From the NCBI GenBank assembly GCA_023614405.1, contig CM042688.1, forward strand, positions 70,852,253 to 70,916,252: 64,000 nucleotides of DNA. The letters run 5' to 3'. This document shows, piece after piece, positions 46,026 to 58,800 of the stretch. Made by a program: the position numbers and the translations under genes. This stretch comes from Avena insularis (Eukaryota > Streptophyta > Magnoliopsida > Poales > Poaceae). The notes beneath the pieces were generated by a model. That model had not been told where the DNA came from and ran no database searches. It worked only from the letters and a program-made list of their open reading frames with translations. How positions within the stretch are numbered: position 1 is the first letter of the stretch; the number at the start of each line of letters is the position of its first letter.

Positions 46026-47152
46026 ATGGCACCACCACGCCGCAATGAGGAGGACATACCACCTGAACTAGGGGCTGCGTTGGCAAGTATTGCTAATGCC
46101 TTGGGAGAAATGCAGCAGAACCAGCAACGCTTTGAAGAAAGTGTCAGGAGGAATGAGTTTGTTCCGCTACCTCCACCTCCCAAGCGAGGAGACATCAAGA
46201 GCTTTCTGAAGTTTAACCCGCGCCACTTTGAGGTGTCTGATCAGCCACTGGACGCTGATGATTGGCTGTGTGAGATGTCAAGGTTGCTGATGACTGCTAA
46301 TGTTCCTAAGCAAGAATGGGTAAAATGTGCCACTCACCTTCTGAAGGGAGGCGCAACTCTATGGTGGGAGAATTACCTGAAGGCAAACCACTCTGGTTTT
46401 CAGCCTACTTGGGAGCAGTTCACTGGGGCTTTCAAAGAGCAATACCTGTCAGAAATTGTCATGGAAAGGATGAAGGAAGTGTTTCTCAACCTCAAGCAGG
46501 GCAATGACAATGTCAATACCTATATCAGAAACTTCATGAATCTTTCTCGGTATGGTGGCAATGAGATCTCTGATGACAAGAAGAAGCAAAAGAGGTTCAG
46601 ACAAGGGCTCAATGAATCTATCAAATATGCAATCACTCATGCAAGGCCAGGGTATTTTCTGGAACTCCAACATACAGCTCTACAGGAAGAAGCCAGTAGG
46701 CAAGTGTTCGAGGAGTCCAAGAAACACAGTTGTGACGCAGCAAGCTCTTCAGCTATGACAGCTCCTTCTAAGCGCAGCGTGTGGGTTCCTAATACCGCAC
46801 CGCCGCTCCCGGCTCCACCAAGACCTTCAAGCTACATGGCATGGCCACCAAAATCCTTCACCGCGGCTCCTAGGGGCTACAACCACAACTACCCTGGAGC
46901 GCCTGGCAGAGTCCCTGGCTACACTACTCCACGTCCACCTGGTGCTTGCTACACTTGCAGGAACACTGGGCATCAACACTGGAGTTGTCCCATGAACAAC
47001 AAAGCTCTTCCTTCACCACCTCCAAGACCTGCAGCAAGTTCTTCTATGGTTCGTGCACCTCCACCTCGGGCTCTCAACATCAACACCAAGCCCGGGTCCA
47101 TTGTTGCTCGTGCCAACTGTGTCAACGTTGCTCAAGCTGAGCATGCACTTGG
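46026..47152 (+). pseudogene. Tekay-like gag
   Basis: ATG at 46026 (MAPPRRNEEDIPPELGAALA). The Gag domain is clear: FEVSDQPLDADDWLCEMSRL, then GGATLWWENYLKANH, FKEQYLSEIVMERMKEVFLN. A CCHC knuckle CYTCRNTGHQHWSC follows near 46950-46995. The frame is intact for about 375 codons but shifts at about 47150-47160, losing fusion to the protease. Gag packages the element RNA. Confidence 0.9.
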
Positions 47153-50100
47153 AGTTGTGCTGGTACGCCTCTGCTCACTCGCCAGTTTCAGACGAAAGTG
47201 TTATTCGATACTGGTGCATCGCATTATTTTGTGTCTCAAAGGTTCTCTCAGCAACAAGGTCTTCCGCTTCAATCCTTGTCCAAGGTTCTTAGGGTGCAAT
47301 CACCGGGGACAACTATGAAGGCTTCTCAAATAAGCCATTGGAACCAAATTGAAATTGGCAACAAAAAAATTTCGGCATCCCTCATTGAATTGGGCAATTC
47401 TGACATTGATGTTATCTTGGGCATGGATTGGTTAACAGCAAATGCAGCTATGATTGATTGTGCTGAACGCTCGGTTTCTCTGAAAATTCCTGAAGGCCAT
47501 ATAGTCTATTCTCCAAGTCTGACTCCTGCAATTCAGCTTTTCTCTTTGGCGGCTCTGAATGATGATGCTATGGAGGCTATTCAAAGTGTTCTAGTGGTCT
47601 GTGAGTTCCCAGATGTTTTTCCTGAAGAGTTACTAGGTATGCCTCCTGACCGAGAGGTCGAGTTTGTGATTGAGCTTGAACCTGGTACCGCTCCTATCTC
47701 CAGGCGGCCTTATAAAATGGGTCCTGCTGAATTGGCTGAACTCAAACGTCAGCTTGATGAACAAGAGAAGTTGGGTTTCATTCAGCACAGTACTTCTTCT
47801 TGGGGTAGCCCAACCATCTTTGTGAAGAACCGAGACAAGACTGATAGACTTTGTGTTGACTATCGGGCTCTCAATGCTAAAACCATCAAGAATAAATATC
47901 CCCTTCCGCGGATTAATGATCTCTTCGATCAACTAGCTAGAGCTGTGGTATTCTCTAAGCTTGACTTGAGAAGTGGTTATCATCAAATCAAGATTCGCAA
48001 GGAAGATGTTCCCAAAACAGCTTTCACCACCCACTATGGCCTGTATGAGTACACGGTCATGTCTTTCGGTATCACCAACGCACCTGCCACCTTCTCGAGG
48101 CTTATGAACTCGGTTTTCATGGAGTATCTTGATAAGTTCGTCGTGGTCTATCTGGATGACATTCTAGTCTATTCTAAGTCAAAGGAAGAACATGAAGAAC
48201 ACCTTCGGTGTGTCCTAAACAAGCTTCGTGAGAACCGCATGTATGCAAAGTTCTCCAAATGTGAGTTCTGGCTGCCTGAAGTCACCTATCTGGGTCACGT
48301 CATCTCTGCTAAGGGCATTGCCGTCAACCCAGAAACTGTTCGGACAATTGTTGACTGGCTTCCACCCAAAAATGTCAAAGAAGTCCGGAGTTTCCTTGGT
48401 TTGTCTAGTTACTGCCGTCGCTTCGTTCAAAACTTCTCGAAGATTGCGAAGCCTCTTACCGATCTCCTCAAGAAAGGCAAGAAATACCTTTGGTCTCCTG
48501 CATGTCAAGCAAGCTTTGAAACACTCAAAGAGAAGCTCACTTCCACACTAGTCTTTATTCTCCAGATACATCAAAGCCTTTCCAGATATTCTGTGATGCC
48601 TCCTTGCAAGGATTGGGTGCGGTCCTTATGCAAGAAAAACAAGTTGTCGCTTATGCCTCTCGATAGTTGAAGACGCATGAGATCAACTATCCTACACATG
48701 ACCTCAAACTCGCAGCAGTTGTCTTTGCTTTGAAAGTATGGAGGCACTACTTGCTTGGCAACCGTTGTGAGATCTTTTCTGATCACAAGAGTCTGAAGTA
48801 TATCTTCACACAACCTGATCTCAACCTTCGTCGGAGGAGGTGGATTGAAGCAATTAATGATTTCGATCTGACCATCAACTACACTCCTGGCAAAGCTAAT
48901 GTCATGGCCGATGCGCTCAGCCGAAAAGCTTATGTCAACAACCTCATGGTGGAAGAACAGCAGCCTCTCTTGTGCGAGGAATTCCGCCAGCTCAACCTTG
49001 AGATTGTGGATCAAGGGTACCTTCTGATTCTTCTGGCAACCCCTCTCTTGGAAGAAAAAGTTCGCTCCATTCAACTTGGTGATCCGTACACCAAAAAGAT
49101 CATCTCCAACATTCAGCTGCCGAAGTATGAGTCCTTCCACGTCGACGACCAAGGCACTCTATTCTTTGAACACCGGATGTTTGTTCTGAACTACCCGGGT
49201 TTGAGAGAGCAAGTTCTTAAGGAGGCGCATGATTATGTTCTTTCTATCCACCCTGGCAGCACTAAGATGTACATGGACCTGAAAACACAATATTGGTGGC
49301 CTAGGTTGAAACGATATTGTGCCAAGTATGTCTCGGAGTGTGATGTCTGCTGCAGAGTTAAAGCTGTCCATCAGAAACCTTCTAGTCTTCTACAGCCATT
49401 GAAGCCTCCGGAATGGAAATGGGAGAAAGTAGAGATGGACTTCATAACTAGGTTTCCAAGGTCGAAGAAAGGCAACAATGCAATCTTTGTTGTCATCGAT
49501 AGGCTTTCTAAAGTGGCTCACTTCTTTCCCGTGAAGGAAACAATTTCGGCAATTCAGTTGGTTGAGCTCTATATCAACAGAATTGTCTCTCTGTATGGGG
49601 TTCCTCTTGAGATCAGTTCAGACCGTGGAAGCATCTTCACTTCCAAGTTCTGGGGAAGTTTCCAAAATGCTTTGGGAACAAAGTTGAACTTCAGCACAAC
49701 TTACCACCCTCAGTCGCAAGGACAAGTTGAAAGGATCAATCAGATTCTAGAAGAAATGCTTCGTGCTTGCGTCATCTCTTTCAGCATGAAATGGGAAGAA
49801 TGCCTTCCTTATGCTGAATTCTCTTACAGAAATAGCTTCCAGAAGAGTCTAAAGATGGCACCATTTGAGGTTCTCTATGGTCGCAAATGCAGAACTCCGA
49901 TTGGTTGGTCGGGCGCAGGTGAAAGAACATTGTTTGGCCCCGACATTGTAACTCAAGCGGAGGAGAAGGTTCACATCATTCTTGAAAATCTAAAGGTTGC
50001 TCAAAGTCGCCAGAAGAGCAACTATGACAGAAAGCACACGGACATGGAGTATGCCCCTGGTGATATCGTTTACCTTCGTGTCACTCCCATGAGAGGCACG

Positions 50101-50400
50101 CACCGGTTTGGTATCAAAGGAAAGCTGGCTCCTAGATACATCGGTCCTTTCAAAGTTCGTGAAAGAAGAGGAGAAGTTGCTTATGCTCTTGAGCTCCCTG
50201 AAAAACTCAAAGTCCATGATGTTTTCCATATCTCTCAACTCAAGAAGTGCTTCAAGGATCCCGGCAGGACCTTGGACCATGAGCTCATCAATCTCCAAGA
50301 AGACCTGTCTTATCAAGAATACCCCACAAAAATCCTAGAAGTCGCAGAAAGAAGGACTCGCAACAAGTCCATCAAGTTCTGCAAGGTGCAGTGGTCGCAA
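47153..50400 (+). pseudogene. Tekay-like pol (PR, RT, RNase H, integrase)
   Basis: The protease active site [14 protein letters not shown] is near 47200. RT spans about 47700-48450, with [20 protein letters not shown] and the YLDD site in [14 protein letters not shown] frameshift at about 48550 moves RNase H ([20 protein letters not shown]) into the frame that carries a TAG at 48668. From there 48667-50466 is open: [18 protein letters not shown], the integrase HHCC finger ([16 protein letters not shown]), Asp in VEMDFITRF, Asp in ISSDRGSIF, Glu in QGQVERINQ, and YIGPFKV. The C-terminal chromodomain is cut off just after its first strand (FCKVQW). Confidence 0.92.
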
Positions 50401-50441
50401 CAAGTCCATCAAGTTCTGCAAGGTCCATCAAGTTCTGCAAG
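50369..50441 (+). repeat. Triplicated 17-bp junction repeat
   Basis: CCATCAAGTTCTGCAAG occurs at 50369-50385, 50406-50422 and 50425-50441, exactly where pol is joined to LTR sequence. The first copy is native pol; the others are filler. Confidence 0.92.
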
Positions 50442-50450
50442 CTGCCTCTA

Positions 50451-52830
50451 TGTGCAAAAAGTCTGAGATCTTTTCTGGTTAATAAGAATATTTTCCAGAA
50501 ATGTTTAATATGATTTTAAATACAGAAATTAATAACTTTTTATTAATAAATCCAAATAACACAAATGATATATGTTTTTGAATCAGAAAAATGTGAGGAT
50601 TTCAAATCTGCCATCCAATTTAATGTTTGGCTAATTTTAAATTTTCGAAATTGTTTAAGTGCAATAAAAATGCCTTTTCTTAAATAATTAATAACTTTAA
50701 TTCTATAACTCCAAATCTGACAAATAATATGTCTAAATCGATCAGCGCGATGAGCCCGTTCTGTTTATGCATTCCATGTTCTGAATTGCAGCATGCATCA
50801 TGTCATTATTAAAAATCAGAACTGTTTATGGCAATAAAACTTGACAAAATAATTCATAAAATGATTTATTCTTGTCCCCACACCTCACCCTTGCCATGCT
50901 AAATTATTGCCATGTAATTTGTGCATCATTCATCATGGCATGCTTATTTGCTTGTCACATTTTATTTATATGCGTGTGCACTTTATTTATGTTGGTCCTT
51001 GTTTGTTTGGTTCTTCTTTCGAATAGACGCCGAGCAGGGGAAATATCAGGAATCCTAGGAGTACTACCCAGATCCATCCCTCGCTTCAACTGAGCTGCCA
51101 GGCAAGCACTACCACATGCTTGCATACATATAGTACATATTGCCTCTATCTTATTCTTGCATCATTGAGTCGCGATTGCATTAAATTGAATCCCAGGTAC
51201 TACATAGCCTTTACTTTAAAACCCCACCGAGCTTGTTCCTCCATCCCATGAGCCATTACTATAGGAGTTGTTTGAGCCATGCGAGTCGTAGAACAGCATG
51301 TGTAGGGTATGTGAGAGTCTAATGGATAACGAGGTACCTAAACAACTTAACCTGGGTAGTAATGGGATAACTAATGAAAGAGGCACCGGTGGGCAATATC
51401 CGTCATTTGGTTCTTCATGCCCACTTGTGTCTCGTAGGACCCCAAGTACTTGATTCCTGTTCCTTGACTATTCGCACTATCCACATCCGGGAGGCCTTAT
51501 GGACCCCCCTGAGCCAGAGCTTGATTCATTTCTATTTCGTGGGGCCACAAACTAGTTTGGGGCTTTATTACTATCCTGTATCTATGCCATGCTTTACTGC
51601 TTTATTTAAGATTGTGCGTGGAGCACCTGTACTGTTTAGGAATTGCGGCACGATTTCGCGGTATCGACAAGCCCAATCACATTTTCGGGTTCCCAGTCGT
51701 TTACAGCCGTTCTCACAAACCCTGGGTCCGTCTCGGAGGCGGCCAACTTTGTTGCGGGTAGCTTATTGGGGTGGGCCCCTGAAATATTTTATGAATCCTG
51801 TGATTGCTTTATCGTGAATGCCTCGTTGGGTTTTGAGTTGGTTTTTCCGAGGTTGATCGAGTGTGTGTTGCTATTTGTGCACCCCTGCAGGGTAAATCTT
51901 TCTGAAAGCCGTGTTCGCGGTTATGGACGACTTGGAGCACAGTTTCTCAATCATAGACAAGCATAACTAAAGTAACGCTTTTAATTTGACTAAGTATCTG
52001 ACTAGTAAGTAGTGCAATACTCATGGAATGGTTAATAAAACTTCCAACGGATGGGTTGTTCGTCCGCTTTCTCGTTGGTAAGAGAGAAGGAGGATGGATC
52101 TGTTACTTTATACTGTTATAACTGTTGTTTCTAATGAACGGGCATATGTCTATCATTGGTTAGGCGGATGGTTAGCGAGTATCTATAGACTTGTTAGTTA
52201 TTATCTTTTGCTGCAATTGCGTCACCCTAGGTTATGTCCCCTTTAGAGGCATAAAGACTTGCTGAGTACCCCTAGGGTCTCACACGATAAATTGTTGATT
52301 CAGATGAACAGGTGTATTCGCAAGATGGATACTGGGTGGAGGAGACAGATGATGTTGGCAACGATCAATCGGTGTAGAGATTCCGGGGATGGGGATCCGC
52401 GAGATCTATGGGCGGGATGTGCTTACTTATCTGGTATCTTATGCCGATTTGCTTCTTATCCGTACTCGGATCTTGTTTCCCGCTTCCGCTTGATACTCTA
52501 ATGTTTGATGTATGAGGAACTATCCTACACTATTATCTTTATCTAAGATATTTGGATCTTGCCGTAAGGCGTTGCAATATTTCTATTTCTTTTAGATGGT
52601 ATGGCTCTGAGAACTGTTGTAAGGTAGCTTGCATACATACTCACCTGTGTATGTATTTCATCTCTTTGCCTGTTGCCTACGCCTCTCGCTCTTGTCCCGA
52701 TGATCTTGGAAGTGGTTAGGATGGCCGATGGGTCTACACGTGGGTGGCCCCTGGGCCCCCGCTGTACTATTTTAACCACTTTTGGTTCATCCAGCCTTGA
52801 ACTTAGAGCGTAGGGTCCAAGGTAGTTACA
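50451..52830 (+). repeat. Tekay-like 3' LTR, 5'-truncated
   Basis: Matches the 5' LTR from 43016 onward and ends GTAGTTACA before the ATCCA duplication. The first 2,098 bp of the LTR, the polypurine tract and the chromodomain end are missing. An extra ~235-bp segment (about 51026-51263) is absent from the 5' LTR. Confidence 0.92.
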
Positions 52831-55800
52831 ATCCATGTGTGGTTTGTGGAAAGAACACACATGCAATAACTCTAGTGGTTGATCCATGTGTGGTTTGTGG
52901 AAAGAACACACATGCAATGACCACTGGTGGATCCATGTGTGGTTTGTGGAAAAGAACACACATGCAATGACTCTAGTGCTGGTTTGTGGTTTTAGTATAA
53001 GAGAACACATGCAATGACTCTAGTGGTTGATCCATGTGTGGTTTGTGGAAAGAACACACATGCAATGACTCTAGTGGTTGATCCATATGTGGTTTGTGGA
53101 AAAGAACACACATGCAATGACTCTGGTTGATCCATATGTGGTTTGTGGAAATAACACACATGCAATGACTCTAGTGGTTGATCCATGTGTGGTTTGTGGA
53201 AAGAACACACATGCAATGACTCTAGTGCTGGTTTGTGGTTTTAGTATAAGAACACACATGCAATGACTCTAGTGGTTGATCCATGTGTGGTTTGTGGAAA
53301 GAACACACATGCAATGACTCTAGTGGTTGATCCATATGTGGTTTGTGGAAAAGAACACACATGCAATGACTCTGGTTGATCCATATGTGGTTTGTGGAAA
53401 TAACACACATGCAATGACTCTAGTGGTTGATCCATGTGTGGTTTGTGCAAAGAACACACATGCAATAACTCTGGTTGATCCATATGTGGTTTGTGGAAAG
53501 AACACACATGCAATGACTCTAGTGGTGGATCCATGTGTGGTTTGTGGAAAAGAACACACATGCAATGACTCTAGTACTGGTTTATGGTTTTAGTATAAGA
53601 ACACACATGCAATGACTCTAGTGGTTGATCCATGTTGGTTTGTGGAAAGAACACACATGCAATGCCTAGTGCTTGATCCATATGTGGTTTGTGGAATGAA
53701 CACACATGCAATGACCACTGGTGGATCCATGTTGGTTTTAGTATAAGAACACACATGCAATAACTCTAGTGGTTGATCCATGTTTGTTTGTGGAAATAAC
53801 ACACATGCAATGACTCTAGTGGTTGATCCATGTGTGGTTTGTGAAAAGAAAACACATGCAATGACTCTAGTGTTGGTTTTAGTATAAGAACAGACATGCA
53901 ATGACTCTAGTGGTTAATCCATGTGTGGTTTGTGGAAATAACACATATGCAATGACTCTAGTTTTTGATCCATGTGTGGTTTGTGGAAATAACACACATG
54001 CAATGACTGTAATTGGTCCACATGTGTGGTTTGTGGAAAGAACACACATGTAATGACTCTGGTTGATCCATATGTGGTTTGTGGAAAGAACACACATGGA
54101 ATGACCACTGGTGGATCCATGTGTGGTTTGTGGAAAAGAACACACATGCAATGACTCTAGTGCTCGTTTGTGGTTTTAGTATAAGAAGAAACATGCAATG
54201 ACTCTAGTGGTTGATCCATGTGTGGTTTGTGCAAATAACACACATGCAATGACTCTAGTGGTGGATCCATGTGTGGTTTGTGTAAAGAACACACATGCAA
54301 TGACCACTGGTGGATCCATGTGTGGTTTGTGGAAAAGAACACACATGCAATGACTCTAGCGCTGGTTTGTGGTTTTAGTATAAGAACAAACATGCAATGA
54401 CTCTAGTGGTTGATCCTTGTGTGGTTTGTGGAAAGAACACACATGCAATGACTCTGGTTGAACCCTATGTGGTTTGTGGAAAGAACACACATGCAATGAC
54501 CACTAGTGGATCCATGTGTGGTTTGTGGAAAAGAACACACATGCAATGACTCTAGTACTGGTTTGTGGTTTTAGTATAAGAACACACATGCAATGACTCT
54601 AGTGGTTGATCCATGTTTGTTTGTGGCAATAACACACATGCAATGACTCTAGTGGTTGATCCATGTGTGGTTTGTGAAAAGAACACACATGCAATGACTC
54701 TAGTGTTGGTTTTAGTATAAGAACACACGTGCAATGACTCTAGTGGTTGGTCCATGTGTGGTTTGTGGAAAGAACACACATGCAATGACCACTGGTGGAT
54801 TCATGTTGGTTTTAGTATAAGAACACACATGCAATGACTCTAGTGCTGGTTTGTGGTTTTAGTATAAGAACAAACATGCAGTGACTCTAGTGGGTCCACA
54901 TGTGTGGTTTGTGGAAAGAACACACATGCAATGACTCTGGTTGATCCATATGTGGTTTGTGGAAATAACACACATGCAATGACTCTAATGGTGGATCCAT
55001 GTGTGGTTTGTGGAAAAGAACGCACATGCAATGACTCTAGTGCTGGTTTGTGGTTTTAGTATAAGAACAAACATGCAATGACTCTAGTGGTTGATCCATG
55101 TGTGGTTTATGGAAAGAACACACATACAATGACTAGTGGTTGATCCATATGTGGTTTGTGGAAAGAACACACATGCAATGACCACTGGTGGATCCATGTG
55201 TGGTTTGTGGAAAAGAACGCACATGCAATGACTCTAGTGTTGGTTTGTGGTTTTTGTGGAAAGAACTAACATGCAATGACTCTAGTGGTTGATCCATGTG
55301 TGGTTTGTGGAAAGAACACACATCCAATGACTCTGGTTGATCCATATGTGGTTTGTCAAAAGAACACACATGCAATGACTCTAGTGTTGGTTTTAGTATA
55401 AGAACACACATGCAATGACTCTAGTGGTTGATCCATGTGTGGTTTGCGGAAAGAACACACATGCAATGACTCTGGTTGATCCATATGTGGTTTGTGGAAA
55501 GAACACACATCCAATGACTCTAGTGGTTGATCCATGTGTGGTTTGTGGAAATAACACATATGCAATGACTCTAGTGGTTGATCCATGTGTGGTTTGTGGA
55601 AATAACACACATGCAATGACTGTAATTGGTCCACGTGTGTGGTTTGTGGAAAGAACACACATGTAATGACTCTGGTTGATCCATATGTGGTTTGTGGAAA
55701 GAACACACATGGAATGACCACTAGTGGATCCATGTGTGCTTTGTGGAAAAGAACACACATGCAATGACTCTAGTGCTCGTTTGTGGTTTTAGTATAAGAA

Positions 55801-58800
55801 GAAACATGCAATGACTCTAGTGGTTGATCCATGTGTGGTTTGTGGAAATAACACACATGCAATGACTCTAGTGGTGGATCCATGTGTGGTTTGTGGAAAG
55901 AACACACATGCAATGACCACTGGTGGATCCATGTGTGGTTTGTGGAAAAGAACACACATGCAATGAATCTAGTGCTAGTTTGTGGTTTTAGTATAAGAAC
56001 AAACATGCAATGACTCTACTGGTTGATCCATGTGTGGTTTGTGGAAAGAACACACATGCAATGACTCTGGTTGATCCCTATGTGGTTTGTGGAAAGAACA
56101 CACATGCAATGACCACTAGTGGATCCATGTGTGGTTTGTGGAAAAGAACACACATGCAATGACTCTAGTACTGGTTTGTGGTTTTAGTATAAGAACACAC
56201 ATGCAATGACTCTAGTGGTTGATCCATGTTTGTTTGTGGCAATAACACACATGCAATGACTCTAGAGGTTGATCCATGTGTGGTTTGTGAAAAGAACACA
56301 CATGCAATGACTCTAGTGTTGGTTTTAGTATAAGAACACACATGCAATGACCCTAGTGGTTGGTCCATGTGTGGTTTTTGGAAAGAACACACATGCAATG
56401 ACCACTGGTGGATTCATGTTGGTTTTAGTATAAGAACGCACATGCAATGACTCTAGTGCTGGTTTGTGGTTTTAGTATAAGAACAAACATGTAGTGACTC
56501 TAGTGGGTCCACATGTGTGGTTTGTGGAAAGAACACACATGCAATGACTCTGGTTGATCCATATGTGGTTTGTGGAAAGAACACACATGCAATGACTCTA
56601 GTGGTGGATCCATGTGTGGTTTTTGGAAAAGAACACACATGCAATGACTCTAGTGCTGGTTTGTGGTTTTAGTACAAGAACAAACATGCAATGACTCTAG
56701 TGGTTGATCCATGTGTGGTTTATGGAAAGAACACACATGCAATGACTAGTGGTTGATCCATATGTGGTTTGTGGAAAGAAAACACATGCAATGACCACTG
56801 GTGGATCCATGTGTGGTTTGTGGAAAAGAACACACATGCAATGACTCTAGTGTTGGTTTGTGGTTTTTGTGGAAAGAACTAACATGCAATGACTCTAGTG
56901 GTTGATCCATGTGTGGTTTGTGGAAACAACACACATGCAATGACTCTGGTTGATCCATATGTGGTTTGTCAAAAGAACACACATGCAATGACTCTAGTGT
57001 TGGTTTTAGTATAAGAACACACATGCAATGACTCTAGTGGTTGATCCATGTGTGGTTTGTGGAAAGAACACACATGCAATGACTCTGGTTGATCCATATG
57101 TGGTTTGTGGAAAGAACACACATGCAATGACTCTATTGGTTGATCCATGTGTGGTTTGTGGAAATAAGACATATCCAATGACTCTAGTGGTTGATCCATG
57201 TGTTGTTTGTGGAAATAACACACATGCAATGACTGTAATGGTTGATCCATGTGTGGTTTGTGGAAAGAACACACATGCAATGACCACTGGTTGATCCATA
57301 AGTTGTTTGTGGAAAAGAACACACATGCAATGACCACTGGTGGATCCATGTGTGGTTTGTGGAAAAGAACACACATGCAATGACTCTAGTGCTGGTTTGT
57401 GGTTTTAGTATAAGAACAAACATGCAATGACTCTAGTGGTGGATCCATGTGTGGTTTATGGAAAAGAACACACATGCAATGACTCTAGTACTGGTTTGTG
57501 GTTTTAGTATAAGAACACACATGCAATGACTCTAGTGTCTGATCCATGATGGTTTGTGGAAAGAACACACATGTAATGACTAGTGGTTGATCCATATGTG
57601 GTTTGTGGAGAGAACACACATGCAATTACCACTAGTCGATCCATGTTGGTTTTAGTATAAGAACACACATGCAATGACTCTAGTGGTTGATCCATGTTTG
57701 TTTTTGGAAATAACACACATGCAATGACTCTAGTGGTTGATCCATGTGTGGTTTGTGAAAAGAACACACATGCAATGACTATAGTGTTGGTTTTAGTATA
57801 AGAACACACATGAAATGACTCTAGTGGTTGATCCATGTTTCTTTGTGCAAATAACACACATGCAATGACTCTAGTGGTTGATCCATGTGTGGTTTGTGAA
57901 AAGAACACACATGCAATGACTAGTGGTTGATCCATATGTGGTTTGTGGAAAGAACACATGCAATGACCACTGGTGGATCCATGTTGGCTTTAGTATAAGA
58001 ACACACATGCAATGACTCTAGTGGTTGATCCATGTTTGTTTGTGGAAATAACACACATGCAATGACTCTAGTGGTTGATCCATTTGTCGTTTGCGAAAAG
58101 AACACACATGCAATGACTCTAGTGGTTGATCCATGTGTGGTTTGTGGAAATAACACATATGCAATGACTCTAGTGGTTAATCCATGTGTGGTTTGTGGAA
58201 ATAACACACATGCAATGACTGTAATGGGTCCACATGTGTGGTTTGTGGAAAGAACACACATGTAATGACTCTGGTTGATCCATATGTGGTTTGTGGAAAG
58301 AACACACATGCAATGACCACTGGTGTATCCATGTGTGGTTTGTGGAAAAGAACACACATGCAATGACTCTAGTGCTGGTTTGTGGTTTTAGTATAAGAAC
58401 AAACATGCAATGACTCTAGTGGTTGATCCATGTGTGGTTTGTGGAAAGAACACACATGCAATGACTCTAGTGGTGGATCCATGTGTGGTTTGTGGAAAGA
58501 ACACACATGCAATGACCACTGGTGGATCCATGTGAGGTTTGTGGAAAAGAACACACATGCAATGACTCTAGTACTGGTTTGTGGTTTTAGTATAAGAACA
58601 CACATGCAATGACTCTAGTGGTTGATCCATGTTTGTTTGTGGAAATAACACACATGCAATGACTCTAGTGGTTGATCCATGTTGGTTTGTGGAAAGAACA
58701 CACATGCAATGACTAGTGGTTGATCCATATGTGGTTTGTGGAAAGAACACATGCAATGACCACTGGTGGATCCATGTTGGTTTTAGTATAAGAACAGACA

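Larger units (their letters stand above)
40918..52830 (+). mobile_element. Tekay/Del-like Gypsy retrotransposon with damaged 3' end
   Basis: A 4.2-kb 5' LTR, a primer site for initiator tRNA-Met, gag and a pol of order PR-RT-RNase H-integrase, then a truncated 3' LTR. A perfect ATCCA duplication (40913-40917, 52831-52835) flanks it within satellite DNA. The very long LTR and pol style suggest the Tekay/Del branch of chromoviruses. The expected chromodomain is deleted, so the lineage rests on the LTR and pol. gag-pol has two frameshifts and one stop. Confidence 0.92.

Noticed and set aside
48571..49152. 193-codon minus-strand ORF
   Set aside because: Antisense shadow of RNase H and integrase coding sequence.
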